This document shows, one piece after another, positions 42,844 to 51,788 of a DNA stretch of 63,458 nt. A program made the translations under genes and the position numbers. Positions within the stretch are counted from its first letter, which is position 1. The number at the start of each line of letters is the position of its first letter. Location: contig JAWUYY010000078.1 in assembly GCA_034110565.1 (NCBI GenBank), positions 1 through 63,458 of the forward strand, given 5' to 3'. Below the pieces are notes generated by a model. The model was not told the origin of the DNA, made no database searches, and saw only the letters and a program-made list of their open reading frames with translations. Origin of the DNA: Bermanella sp034110565 (GTDB taxonomy: Bacteria; Pseudomonadota; Gammaproteobacteria; Pseudomonadales; Oceanobacteraceae).

Positions 42844-43770
42844 ATGTCCACGACTGAATGCCAACACCTCGATCAATTTACTCAGCATAATAGCAGCGGT
42901 GAAAAGCGCACCCTGTATGTCTTAATTCTTACTGTCGTTACTATGGTTGTGGAAATTGTAGCGGGTACAGTTTATGGCTCCATGGCATTGCTTGCCGACG
43001 GTTGGCACATGGGCACCCATGTGGCTGCGTTCTGTCTTGCTTTATTTGCGTATCATTACGCGCGAAAACATCAACACAATCCTGACTTTAGTTTTGGCAC
43101 AGGCAAAGTCAATGTATTAGGCGGCTACACCAGCGCTATTACACTGGGTGTGGTTGCATTTATCATGATAATTGAATCCACCCAGCGACTGTTCTCGCCT
43201 CACGATATCGCCTTTGATCAAGCTATTATCGTTGCGGTCATTGGTTTAGTGATCAACCTAATCAGTGCTGTATTGCTCGGTCATAATCATGATCACGCAC
43301 ACGATCATCACCACAGCCATGAGCACGAGCACGAGCACGAGCATCATCAAGATCACAATTTACGTGCAGCTTATATGCATGTATTAGCCGATGCATTAAC
43401 ATCTGTGCTCGCCATTGGCGCATTAATCGCCGGTAAGTTTTTTGGCTGGAATATACTGGACCCTATCATGGGAATTGTTGGCGCCATTATTATTAGCCGC
43501 TGGTCCATTGGCTTAATGAAACAAACTGCCCCGGTTTTATTGGACAACAATATCGAATCTAAACAACGACAAATGATTCGTCAGTCCATCGAGCAAGATG
43601 GCCCTCACACCATTGCTGATTTACACGTATGGAAAGTAAGCGCCGATGACTATGCCGCCATGATGACCATCGAATCAGATATGACGGTGGACAGTGATTA
43701 TTTTAAAGCCTTGCTCAAAGATTTTAATATGTTGAATCATTTAACCATCGAAGTTCGCCATCGTAACTAA
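42844..43770 (+). CDS. dmeF: CDF-family divalent metal exporter, DmeF type (308 aa)
   Basis: A cation diffusion facilitator. Six transmembrane helices include the metal site residues ALLADGWHMGTH (TM2) and HVLADALTSVLA (TM5). A long cytoplasmic His loop, HNHDHAHDHHHSHEHEHEHE, lies between TM4 and TM5, and the soluble C-terminal domain has IADLHVWKVSADDYA. DmeF-type proteins export Co2+/Ni2+/Zn2+ or similar. The His loop DNA contains a hexamer repeat (GAGCAC) at 43321-43338. The ATG at 42844 is preferred to a GTG three codons earlier. Symbol given by family likeness. Confidence 0.88.
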   Translation: MSTTECQHLDQFTQHNSSGEKRTLYVLILTVVTMVVEIVAGTVYGSMALLADGWHMGTHVAAFCLALFAYHYARKHQHNPDFSFGTGKVNVLGGYTSAITLGVVAFIMIIESTQRLFSPHDIAFDQAIIVAVIGLVINLISAVLLGHNHDHAHDHHHSHEHEHEHEHHQDHNLRAAYMHVLADALTSVLAIGALIAGKFFGWNILDPIMGIVGAIIISRWSIGLMKQTAPVLLDNNIESKQRQMIRQSIEQDGPHTIADLHVWKVSADDYAAMMTIESDMTVDSDYFKALLKDFNMLNHLTIEVRHRN

Positions 43771-43784
43771 AAGGCTGAGTAAAT

Positions 43785-44126
43785 ATGAGACGTATCATTA
43801 CATGCTTACTTACCATGGGCCTTTCATTCTCAGCTTTGGCTGAGAATATAGAAATTCAACATCTACTAACATTTGTGCAACAAACCAATTGTAAGTATGA
43901 GCGTAATGGCTCCCAACACAACGGTGTCGATGCCGTGGCTCATATCAAAAAGAAATACGACTATTTCGAAGACGATATTAAAACAGCTGAAGACTTTATC
44001 GAATTAAGTGCAACTAAAAGCACCATAAGCGGAAAGGAATATCAGGTTCACTGCCCCAATAAAAAAGCCATGACCTCTAGGCAATGGCTTTTAGATGAAC
44101 TACAGGCTTTTCGTCAACAGCGCTAA
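43785..44126 (+). CDS. DUF5329 family secreted protein (113 aa)
   Basis: A signal peptide (CLLTMGLSFSALA) leads to a small domain with CKYERNGSQHNGVDAVAHI and KKYDYFEDDIKTAEDFIELS, the DUF5329/YfeK-like signature, and a later Cys (YQVHCPN) that could pair with the first. A periplasmic protein of unknown role, full length. It lies 14 bases after dmeF. Confidence 0.87.
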   Translation: MRRIITCLLTMGLSFSALAENIEIQHLLTFVQQTNCKYERNGSQHNGVDAVAHIKKKYDYFEDDIKTAEDFIELSATKSTISGKEYQVHCPNKKAMTSRQWLLDELQAFRQQR

Positions 44127-44129
44127 CGC

Positions 44130-44759
44130 TTATTCACTAATGACTAGCTCGCCGTTATCTTGTTGAATTTTAAGCTGGCTTAAAAAGCTCATCCCCAATA
44201 ACGGAATATCTGGGTGCGCCCCTTCAATTACATTCACTGGCACGTTGTAGCGTGTGATGCCATGCATACTCAGTTTATTTACCCGCACATAATAACTATT
44301 TACGATACCACCGGCGGTGGAGCTGCGACCGCGTTGACCTTTCGCATAAGCAATGCCCAATTTCCTTGCCATATCGCCACTTAAGGCCACATTGGTGGCT
44401 CCGGTATCCACTAACATGCGAACACTGCGCCCGTTAATTTTTACATCCGTAAAATAGTGGCCACTGAAGTCTTGCTGAAGACGCACTTCTGTTTTTTGCG
44501 GCGCGGCATAACCAGACGCTAAAGATGCACCCAGTAATAGCGTTTGACGAGTGCCGTTTATCTCGACAACACATTGCTCACTATCGGAGCGGATCAAGGT
44601 AATCCCTTCTTTTTCTTGCCCAGCCTTAATGACCAAGCGCTGGCCATCTTTTTCAAGAATCGCCATACCAGGCATCAATCCCACCGCCTGAATACCAGCT
44701 TGAGATACAAAAGTGACAAATAGTAGGCTTAAGCCAGTCAATATTTTAAGAACTCTCAC
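44130..44759 (-). CDS. Retropepsin-like aspartic protease, secreted (209 aa)
   Basis: A signal peptide (ILTGLSLLFVTFVSQA) is followed by a clan AA single-domain aspartic protease with MLVDTGATNVALSGDMARKL (catalytic DTGA) and a C-terminal IPLLGMSFLSQLKIQQ, matching the TIGR02281-type family. Such proteins act as dimers in the periplasm; the target is unknown. It starts with GTG, preceded by AGGGAC. Divergent from the zinc metallopeptidase gene. Confidence 0.9.
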   Translation of the reverse strand: MRVLKILTGLSLLFVTFVSQAGIQAVGLMPGMAILEKDGQRLVIKAGQEKEGITLIRSDSEQCVVEINGTRQTLLLGASLASGYAAPQKTEVRLQQDFSGHYFTDVKINGRSVRMLVDTGATNVALSGDMARKLGIAYAKGQRGRSSTAGGIVNSYYVRVNKLSMHGITRYNVPVNVIEGAHPDIPLLGMSFLSQLKIQQDNGELVISE

Positions 44760-44792
44760 GTATACTGTCCCTATAACTACTTGAGGTGCGTC

Positions 44793-45467
44793 ATGCTTTG
44801 GATTGTTCTGCTGGTCATATTAGTGGCTCTCATTTTTTTGCCTCAATTCTGGGTGCAACGGGTACTGAAGCAACACAGTAACGAGCGCACCGATTTTCCC
44901 GGCACAGGTGGAGAGTTTGCCCGCCACTTAATTAAACAGCAAGGCTTAAAGGTCAAACTTGAGACTACCGAACAAGGTGATCATTACGACCCCACCAGTA
45001 AAACCGTGCGTTTAAGCCATGAAAATTTCAACGGTAAATCATTAACCGCCGTGGCCACAGCCGCCCATGAGGTAGGTCATGCTATTCAGCATCAGCAAGG
45101 CATGGCTTTGCTGCTATTGCGCAGCCCACTGGCTAAATTTGCGTTTTATGTAGAAAGAATCGCTCAGGTCGCATTATTGAGTACGCCTGTATTTTTAAGC
45201 TTTTTGCCTGGCGTGGGTCGCTTATCTTTAATCGTAGCCATAGGAGGGATGCTGGCCAGCACATTGGTGCACTTGGTCACATTACCGGTAGAATTTAACG
45301 CCAGTTTTTCAAAGGCGCTGCCTATTCTTAAAAACGGTAACTATTTAGGAGAAAAGGATTATCAAAGCGCCCGTAAAATTTTACTGGCCTGCGCGCTAAC
45401 GTATGTGTCAGCGGCACTGGGCAGCTTATTAAATATTTGGCGCTGGCTGCGTTTTTTGCGCCGTTAA
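44793..45467 (+). CDS. YugP-like membrane zinc metallopeptidase (224 aa)
   Basis: An integral-membrane neutral zinc protease. The zinc motif TAAHEVGHAIQHQQ lies after an N-terminal membrane helix; further helices follow (VALLSTPVFLSFLPGVG, LSLIVAIGGMLASTLVHL), and PVEFNASF supplies the third ligand region. The ATG at 44793 has GAGG six bases upstream. The substrate is unknown. Confidence 0.92.
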   Translation: MLWIVLLVILVALIFLPQFWVQRVLKQHSNERTDFPGTGGEFARHLIKQQGLKVKLETTEQGDHYDPTSKTVRLSHENFNGKSLTAVATAAHEVGHAIQHQQGMALLLLRSPLAKFAFYVERIAQVALLSTPVFLSFLPGVGRLSLIVAIGGMLASTLVHLVTLPVEFNASFSKALPILKNGNYLGEKDYQSARKILLACALTYVSAALGSLLNIWRWLRFLRR

Positions 45468-45483
45468 AAACGGCGTTCACATT

Positions 45484-45999
45484 TTAAAGCAAAGCAATCA
45501 GCCACACACTTAACTGCAAGCACACCCAAGCGGCAATACCCGCCGCCACATCATCGATCATGATGCCGAAGCCACCGTCTACGTTTTTATCAAACCACTT
45601 GATCGGCCAGGGCTTGGCAATGTCAAAAATACGAAACAATACAAAACCCCACAACAACCACAACGCCCCTTGTGGTGCTAAAAACATGGTCATCCACATA
45701 CCCAACCATTCATCAATCACAATACCGCCATGGTCATGCACATTGAGATCTTTCGAAGTCTGATGACACACGTAAGTGCCTATGACCATGGTTAGGAGCA
45801 TCACAATCACATAACTTAATACGCTCAAGTCTTGCAAGAAAAACCAATAGATAGGTAAAGCTGCAATGGTGCCCATGGTGCCAGGGGCTTTTGGAAATAA
45901 GCCGCTGCCTAAGCCAAAGGCCAGCATGTGGATTGGGTTCTTATAATTCGGTTTTGGTAGCGCAGACATAGTCATCACACATAAGTATTGAGGACTCAT
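45484..45999 (-). CDS. pgpA: Phosphatidylglycerophosphatase A (171 aa)
   Basis: It dephosphorylates phosphatidylglycerol phosphate in phospholipid synthesis. Motifs FGLGSGLFPKAPGTMGTIAA (near the start) and VIDEWLGMW are the family's catalytic acidic and conserved Gly segments; four transmembrane helices. Several Met codons precede the core; ATG at 45999 has AGG five bases before it and was chosen, with later in-frame ATGs possible. Confidence 0.94.
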   Translation of the reverse strand: MSPQYLCVMTMSALPKPNYKNPIHMLAFGLGSGLFPKAPGTMGTIAALPIYWFFLQDLSVLSYVIVMLLTMVIGTYVCHQTSKDLNVHDHGGIVIDEWLGMWMTMFLAPQGALWLLWGFVLFRIFDIAKPWPIKWFDKNVDGGFGIMIDDVAAGIAAWVCLQLSVWLIALL

Positions 46000-46085
46000 T
46001 ATACCTAGCACGCTGTAAATGTCTGTATCAGGCCATAGACGAGGCTTTGAGGTACAATGCCTATTTTACTTAAACGAAGTTCTGT

Positions 46086-47321
46086 ATGAAGCGCCTTCTT
46101 GTCATTGGTTATGTCTGGCCCGAGCCGAAATCGTCTGCTGCGGGCAGTCGCATGTTGCAGCTTATTGAATGCTTTCAACAAGCAGGCTTCACCGTTACCT
46201 ATGCTTCCCCTGCGGCCCCTAGCGAGCACGCCATTGACTATCAAGCCTATGACATCTCCACCGCCAAAATTGAATTAAATCACTCAAGTTTTGATGATTT
46301 TATCGCTGGACTGAATCCAGATGCTGTCATGTTTGACCGTTTCATGATGGAAGAGCAATTTGGCTGGCGCGTTGAAAAGCACTGTCCACAAGCCCTGCGT
46401 ATTTTAGATAGTGAGGACTTGCATTGTTTACGCTTTGCACGCCAAGCCTTAGGGAAAAATAACCATGACGTTATTAAAGATGTACCTAAACACAACTTAT
46501 ATAACGAACAAGCCAAGCGAGAAGTTGCCGCTATATATCGCTGTGATTTAACCCTTACTATTAGCCAGTATGAAATGCAGTTATTACAAAACGCCTTCAA
46601 TGTGCCGACCAGTATCTTGTTGTACGTACCCTTTATGCTTAAAGACATTAAAGTGAACACACAATTAGATTTCACTGAGCGCGAGCACTTTGTATCCATC
46701 GGGAATTTTCGACACGAACCTAATTGGGATGCGGTACTGCAACTTAAGCAACACATATGGCCTTTGATTCGCAAACAATTGCCCAAAGCACAGCTCCATG
46801 TGTTTGGTGCGTATCCGCCCAAAAAAGCCACACAGCTGCATAATGAAAAACAAGGATTCTTGGTGAAGGGCTGGTGTGAAGATGCATTTAAAGAATTAAG
46901 CCACGCTCGCGTATTGTTAGCGCCGTTGCGTTTTGGTGCTGGCTTAAAGGGCAAGTTATTAGACGCGGCACAATGTGGGTTGCCTAGTGTTACAACGTCT
47001 ATAGGCGCAGAAGGTTTATTTGATGAGTCTTCCCAAGCCACCGCCTTAATCAGTGATGACTTTGATATGTTTGCCAAGCACGCTATTGATCTGTATAGCC
47101 AAGAGGATTCTTGGCTCGGGTTACAAAATAATTGTGACGAATTTTTAACTCAAGGATTTGCGTGGCGCACCTTTAGCGCGCAACTGATTGCGCGCATAAG
47201 TGAAATAGAAAATAATCTAGACGCTCATAGGCTGGCTAATTTTACTGGCAGTATGTTGCGTCATCACAGTATGAAATCAACGCAATACATGGCTCAGTGG
47301 ATTGAAGCAAAGAATCGTTAA
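46086..47321 (+). CDS. Glycosyltransferase family 1/4-like protein (411 aa)
   Basis: A GT-B glycosyltransferase. The N-terminal domain begins RLLVIGYVWPEPKSSAAGSR and the C-terminal nucleotide-sugar domain has VSIGNFRHEPNWDAVLQL, LHVFGAYPPKK, VKGWCEDAFKEL and LAPLRFGAGLKGKLLDAA with the EX7E-like region IGAEGLFDESSQA. It would transfer a sugar to surface glycan or another acceptor. No polysaccharide genes flank it. Confidence 0.85.
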   Translation: MKRLLVIGYVWPEPKSSAAGSRMLQLIECFQQAGFTVTYASPAAPSEHAIDYQAYDISTAKIELNHSSFDDFIAGLNPDAVMFDRFMMEEQFGWRVEKHCPQALRILDSEDLHCLRFARQALGKNNHDVIKDVPKHNLYNEQAKREVAAIYRCDLTLTISQYEMQLLQNAFNVPTSILLYVPFMLKDIKVNTQLDFTEREHFVSIGNFRHEPNWDAVLQLKQHIWPLIRKQLPKAQLHVFGAYPPKKATQLHNEKQGFLVKGWCEDAFKELSHARVLLAPLRFGAGLKGKLLDAAQCGLPSVTTSIGAEGLFDESSQATALISDDFDMFAKHAIDLYSQEDSWLGLQNNCDEFLTQGFAWRTFSAQLIARISEIENNLDAHRLANFTGSMLRHHSMKSTQYMAQWIEAKNR

Positions 47322-47322
47322 A

Positions 47323-48957
47323 CTAACGCTTAAATGTATAAATGAGTTGTTTTAACTCAGCACCCAATTCATTTAGTTTTACCAATGATTCGGACACTCG
47401 CGTACTGCTTTGAGTCGTTTTTAAAGAAAGCTGAGCAATACTCTCAATATTCTTATCTACTTGATCATTCACCCGCGCTTGCTCTTGGGCAGCGCTGGCT
47501 ATTTCTCGGCTACTGTTGGCCACTTCATTTATTGATCCCACCATGCTTTGTAGTGTGTGATTCGCTTGAGTCACTGTTTCCACCGCCGCTTGGGTGTGAT
47601 TGCTACCGCTACTCATGGCACTCACTGCTTGCTGACTGCCTTTTTGTAAGCGCTCTATCATGCTGTGAATCTCTTCTGTGGATACTTGAGTGCGCCCTGC
47701 AAGGGTTCTTACTTCATCTGCAACAACCGCAAAGCCTCGGCCTTGCTCACCCGCTCGTGCGGCTTCAATAGCGGCGTTTAATGCAAGCAAGTTTGTTTGC
47801 TCGGCAATTCCTCTTATCACATCTAACACCGTACCAATTTGCTGAGTTTCTAATTCAAGGTTATTAATCACTTCAGTAGCATGAGCCACTTCATTTGCTA
47901 ATGTCTCTATACCACTCAAGGCTTTTGCCATAATAGACATGCCTTGCTCGGCTTCATCATTCACTAAACCTAAGGATTCCGACGCGGCATTCGCTTGTGA
48001 TTCCATTTCTAGCGCGGCAGTTGAAACCTGTGAAATAATTGAGGCTACCTGCTGAATTTCAGCATTCTGCGACTCCATATTTTCAACACTGCCTTGGGCC
48101 GACTCAGTCAGTTCACTTGAGGCTTGGGACAACTTATTACTAGCGCCTTCTACTTTGTTAATCGTGCCTTGAATTTTATCCGCAAACTGATTAAACGCCC
48201 GCGCAAGGGCGGTCACTTCGTCTCTACCCTTCACTGGAAGTCGTAAACCCAAATCACCATCGCTGCCTGAAATATTCACTAACGCTTGGGTTGTATCATT
48301 GAGTGGCTTAGTAATACTGATTGCAATGATCATCGCCAGCACAATTAAAGGCACCATAATCAGTAACATGATACCGGCTAATGTCCACACACTGTCCCAA
48401 AAAATAGCATCAACATCGTCAACATAAACGCCTGAACCTAACACCCAGCCCCATGGCGCAAACGCTTTCACATAAGATATTTTATCGACGGGCTCTTGCG
48501 CATCAGGTTTGGACCAGCGATACCCTACCATTCCTTCCCCGTCTACCTTCACCCGATCCACCATTTCGACGAATAAGAAAACACCATCAGGATCTTTGAA
48601 ACCTGATAAATCTTGGCCGTCTAACTTAGGTTTGATTGGATGCATCACCATACGTGCATCCATATCGTGTACCCAAAAATAATTACCACCGTCGTAACGC
48701 ATGGCCTTTAAGATTGAAAGAGCCTCTTTTTGTGCTTGCGCTTGGCTTAACCCTTCTGATCCTTCACGAGAATGCACATTCTGCAATACACTATGCGCAG
48801 CCTCGACTAGAAATCGAGTTTGCTGAGTTTTTTCCAATAAAAGTTGATCACGGAATTGAATTAGCTCAACAATGGATACCGTCATAATCGCAACCAATGC
48901 TAATAAGATAACAATCCTTAAACGCCGTGCGATACTCATAAAACTTAGCCAAGCCAT
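47323..48957 (-). CDS. Methyl-accepting chemotaxis protein with single Cache domain (544 aa)
   Basis: A transmembrane chemoreceptor. Helix 1 (IVILLALVAIMTVSIVELI), a periplasmic sCache_2-type domain with GGNYFWVHDMDARMVMHPIK and APWGWVLGSGVYVDDVD, helix 2 (LAGIMLLIMVPLIVLAMIIA), HAMP, then the signalling hairpin tip QTNLLALNAAIEAARAGEQG. The ligand is probably a small organic acid or similar (inference). ATG at 48957 with GAGGAAGAG upstream. No other chemotaxis genes are adjacent. Confidence 0.94.
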   Translation of the reverse strand: MAWLSFMSIARRLRIVILLALVAIMTVSIVELIQFRDQLLLEKTQQTRFLVEAAHSVLQNVHSREGSEGLSQAQAQKEALSILKAMRYDGGNYFWVHDMDARMVMHPIKPKLDGQDLSGFKDPDGVFLFVEMVDRVKVDGEGMVGYRWSKPDAQEPVDKISYVKAFAPWGWVLGSGVYVDDVDAIFWDSVWTLAGIMLLIMVPLIVLAMIIAISITKPLNDTTQALVNISGSDGDLGLRLPVKGRDEVTALARAFNQFADKIQGTINKVEGASNKLSQASSELTESAQGSVENMESQNAEIQQVASIISQVSTAALEMESQANAASESLGLVNDEAEQGMSIMAKALSGIETLANEVAHATEVINNLELETQQIGTVLDVIRGIAEQTNLLALNAAIEAARAGEQGRGFAVVADEVRTLAGRTQVSTEEIHSMIERLQKGSQQAVSAMSSGSNHTQAAVETVTQANHTLQSMVGSINEVANSSREIASAAQEQARVNDQVDKNIESIAQLSLKTTQSSTRVSESLVKLNELGAELKQLIYTFKR

Positions 48958-49232
48958 AGTCTCTTCCTCAAATAGCAATGAATTAACTGTAGACCAGATC
49001 ATTTTTTGTTCAATATTAATAAATGCTAATAAACAACTTTTCACTATGTACAGTTGTACTATTAATTTGGCATTCACCAATTGAGACGCTCTATTGGCAA
49101 AAGAAAAGACTAAGATTGATCAGTATTGTTTGTGATATGTGACATGAATTGGCGTTCTCGAGATCTTGGTTCGCCTTTAAATCAAACGATTGTTATCGTA
49201 TTTATGACGTTATAAATAGCCAATAAGCTAGA

Positions 49233-49889
49233 TTAAATATGGCCCACTTTAACGAGGATAACCGTATCTTCTTCCACAAATGGAAAGTGCTCACTTAAGT
49301 GCGGACTGCGAATCCAAGTGCCTTTTGGGTAGCTTGCGTGTTCATCTTTGAATTCGCCGCTTAACACAAAAATCTCTTCACCGCCCCAATGCTTATGAGG
49401 CACAAAGCGCTCGCCTTTTGGCCAGAATACTAAAGCCGTACTGCGCCCTTCAAATTCATGTAGGGGTATGACCTGCAGGTTCCCTTGACCTTGTTGCCAA
49501 GCTGTTGTTTGAGTGTTGATCACAACTGAATCTAAATCTTGCTGATGAAATTGATTGAGTTTCACAAAGATCTTGCAGCCGTCTTTGCTAAACGGTGCGT
49601 GAGATGACCCAGGTGGGTTTCTTAAATAAGAACCAGCAGGGTGATCGCCATTTTCATCACTGAACACACCTTCCAGCACAAAAATTTCTTCCCCTAAGGG
49701 ATGGCTATGTGTTTTAAAGGCAGAATTTGGGGCGTATTCAACAATACTGCTCACATGCCCGCTCTCAGCGGCTTCGCGCTCTAAAGGAATTCGACGTACT
49801 CCAGCAGCCGGTGAATCCTGCCAAGGCTGTTTGGCCGTTTCAATGACCACAACCTTGCTAAAATCTAGGTTAAAGTTCTCTACTATCAC
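49233..49889 (-). CDS. Double ChrR-like cupin protein (218 aa)
   Basis: Two cupin modules in tandem, each with the metal motif HxHxxGEE-type (FKTHSHPLGEEIFVLEG and VPHKHWGGEEIFVLSGEF). Each resembles the C-terminal cupin of ChrR, but the N-terminal zinc anti-sigma domain is missing. It might bind metal and act on a small molecule, or sense oxidants. It starts at GTG without a clear ribosome site. It stands alone. Confidence 0.85.
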   Translation of the reverse strand: MIVENFNLDFSKVVVIETAKQPWQDSPAAGVRRIPLEREAAESGHVSSIVEYAPNSAFKTHSHPLGEEIFVLEGVFSDENGDHPAGSYLRNPPGSSHAPFSKDGCKIFVKLNQFHQQDLDSVVINTQTTAWQQGQGNLQVIPLHEFEGRSTALVFWPKGERFVPHKHWGGEEIFVLSGEFKDEHASYPKGTWIRSPHLSEHFPFVEEDTVILVKVGHI

Positions 49890-49998
49890 AGTTGGCTCTT
49901 TGCTTATTAGGCGCTGATCTATATTTGGTTATTGTGGCACAGCAAAATTTTAAGACTAGAGGAGCGATTGGAATAATGCGTTCCTAAATGGCAGGTAT

Positions 49999-50021
49999 AA
50001 AAAAACCCGCAAATTAGCGGG
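49999..50021 (-). terminator. Terminator after the DUF2156/methyltransferase operon
   Basis: On the minus strand GCCCGC-type stem (50006-50010 with 50017-50021) and a run of seven Ts, 24 bases past the stop of the DUF2156 gene. Confidence 0.78.
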
Positions 50022-50044
50022 CCTTAGCATCTCATTCAATACAA

Positions 50045-51067
50045 TTAAATAACGTTACAGATTTTAAACATACAAACAAAATCCTTTGAAGGCATGATGC
50101 GCTTATGTACCGCATAAGTGGGCTCTTCAATGCCGCGAAAACGTGACTTAGTAAAGTCTATGCCTTTAAAATTATATAAAAAATTAAAATGTTTAGCCGT
50201 AAACTCTAACATCCAACGCAATACCTTAGATTCTGCCCCTTTAGGCGGATAATCCAAAGCCAGTGGTGATAAACCCAAGAAGATAAACGGTACGCCTTCT
50301 TCTTTGAATTTTTCCATGGCTTGTACCATCAACATATAAAAAATACCCTGTGGAAATTTTTCAGATGCACGGCTGATATTCGGCACATAACCCACTACGC
50401 GGCCACCTTCATAAACAGGATCAAAGAAAATAAAACCGATCATCTCATTTCCTTGATACGCAAAAAAGCGCCGCGTGCCTTCTTTGTAATCCATTTCCAT
50501 TGGTCGAATCAAAAAAACAATTTCACGGCCTTTGCACTTGCGAGTTTTTAACCACGAATCAGACAAATCACGGTAAGACAAATCTCCGTAACTTTCTTTA
50601 ACTTGAATCCCTTCTTTTTTAGCGTGATTAACCGCTGTCCGTATAACTTGTTTCTTTTTACCTGACATGGTCCAAGTATTCAGATCAATTAAGGTTTCTT
50701 TACCAAATTGCGTGGTATAAAAACCCGTGATGTCATGAATAAGTTCCGCAACACCTTGTGTCACTTGAATAAACACTGGGTTTGAATATTTTTTGAAAAA
50801 TGCACGAATTAAAATATCGCGATTCTCTGGTGCACAAATAGGATCCCCTAAACACACCACTGAGCCCCATTGTTTGCGATAAGCGATATAGCCAATACCA
50901 TCCATATCAAAGTAACGCATCAAGGGTTGCAGTGCAGAAAAAGCCATAGAGTGACGACCGAATTTTTTTAAATATTCAACCCGCTCTGAAAACGTAAAAA
51001 TACCACTACCATGAGCAGCTTCGTGCCCCTGGGCTAATCCTGTGGTTTGTATTTCGGCTTTACTCAT
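50045..51067 (-). CDS. DUF2156 (MprF C-terminal-like) protein (340 aa)
   Basis: A DUF2156 protein with the double-GNAT fold seen in the aminoacyl-transfer domain of MprF/lysyl-phosphatidylglycerol synthases. Features are GIGYIAYRKQWGSVVCLGDP, VNHAKKEGIQVKE, RRFFAYQGNEMIGFIFFDPVY and FIFLGLSPLAL. There are no membrane helices, so it is a soluble, stand-alone form. It could aminoacylate a lipid or another small acceptor. ATG at 51067 with GAGG upstream was chosen; the methyltransferase ends 44 bases before this start on the same strand. Confidence 0.85.
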   Translation of the reverse strand: MSKAEIQTTGLAQGHEAAHGSGIFTFSERVEYLKKFGRHSMAFSALQPLMRYFDMDGIGYIAYRKQWGSVVCLGDPICAPENRDILIRAFFKKYSNPVFIQVTQGVAELIHDITGFYTTQFGKETLIDLNTWTMSGKKKQVIRTAVNHAKKEGIQVKESYGDLSYRDLSDSWLKTRKCKGREIVFLIRPMEMDYKEGTRRFFAYQGNEMIGFIFFDPVYEGGRVVGYVPNISRASEKFPQGIFYMLMVQAMEKFKEEGVPFIFLGLSPLALDYPPKGAESKVLRWMLEFTAKHFNFLYNFKGIDFTKSRFRGIEEPTYAVHKRIMPSKDFVCMFKICNVI

Positions 51068-51110
51068 CGTGAGACCTCTATTTTTATTATGTGCAACCGA
51101 GTCCGCTAAA

Positions 51111-51788
51111 TTATGCGGCATCAACTTGCTGAGGTTTTGAAATTTGTTTACGTGACGCCTTCATTGACCACAAAGAAGGCACCAATAGCACATTAAAAGA
51201 CTGTTTTTTCTCAATCGAGAAGCCTAAGTTTTCAAGGTGCTTAGGGTAATTATAAATTTTGTGAAATGCATTTTTAGCAAATATAGTAAAAATACCCACA
51301 GCAACATACCAGTATGCATTTTGGAAGGTTTTCGTTAACGCATTGCCTGTTGGATAATGGAAATCACCAATAACAAAATAACCATTGGGTTTTACCAAGG
51401 TACTTAGATGTTGCATAACGGTAACCATGAAATCTTCTGGAAAGACATTTAAAAAGAAATTCGCCACCACTTGATCGTATTCGCCGACTTCATCAAACGC
51501 TAAGATATCACTGTGAACTAAACGGATAGGATGCTTGAACTGTTTGCCTTTTAAATTCTTTTCGACGTTTTTTAGCATGGTGGCTGATAAATCAACCACC
51601 GTTACTTGCGCGCCTTTTTCTGCGGCGTCAATGGCGTCGCGGCCATGGCCCACACCAGCAAACAAAATTTTGTCGTCGGCTTTTAAATCTATGTTCATAG
51701 CGGTTTTACATTTATGAATCTGGCGACCACTGTAAATAGCGCTTAGAAAATCGTAAACAGGTCCGATAATTTTATACTTGTCTGCCAT
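51111..51788 (-). CDS. SAM-dependent methyltransferase, class I (225 aa)
   Basis: A Rossmann-fold methyltransferase: motif I ILFAGVGHGRDAID, acidic loop VTVVDLSATML, then VRLVHSDILAFDEVGEYDQVVANFFLNVF. The C-terminal half has hydrophobic segments (WYVAVGIFTIFA), which suits a membrane-lipid or quinone substrate. Co-directional and just upstream of the DUF2156 gene, so the two are probably an operon acting on the same molecule (inference). Confidence 0.88.
   Translation of the reverse strand: MADKYKIIGPVYDFLSAIYSGRQIHKCKTAMNIDLKADDKILFAGVGHGRDAIDAAEKGAQVTVVDLSATMLKNVEKNLKGKQFKHPIRLVHSDILAFDEVGEYDQVVANFFLNVFPEDFMVTVMQHLSTLVKPNGYFVIGDFHYPTGNALTKTFQNAYWYVAVGIFTIFAKNAFHKIYNYPKHLENLGFSIEKKQSFNVLLVPSLWSMKASRKQISKPQQVDAA

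Noticed and set aside
45459..45475. CGCCGTT-AAA-AACGGCG hairpin at the end of the YugP-like gene.
   Set aside because: The T tract is weak on the plus strand and absent on the minus strand, so I did not list it as a terminator.
46280..47077. 265-codon minus-strand frame opposite the glycosyltransferase gene.
   Set aside because: The plus-strand product has full GT-B motifs; the antisense product has none and is Ser/Cys-rich noise.
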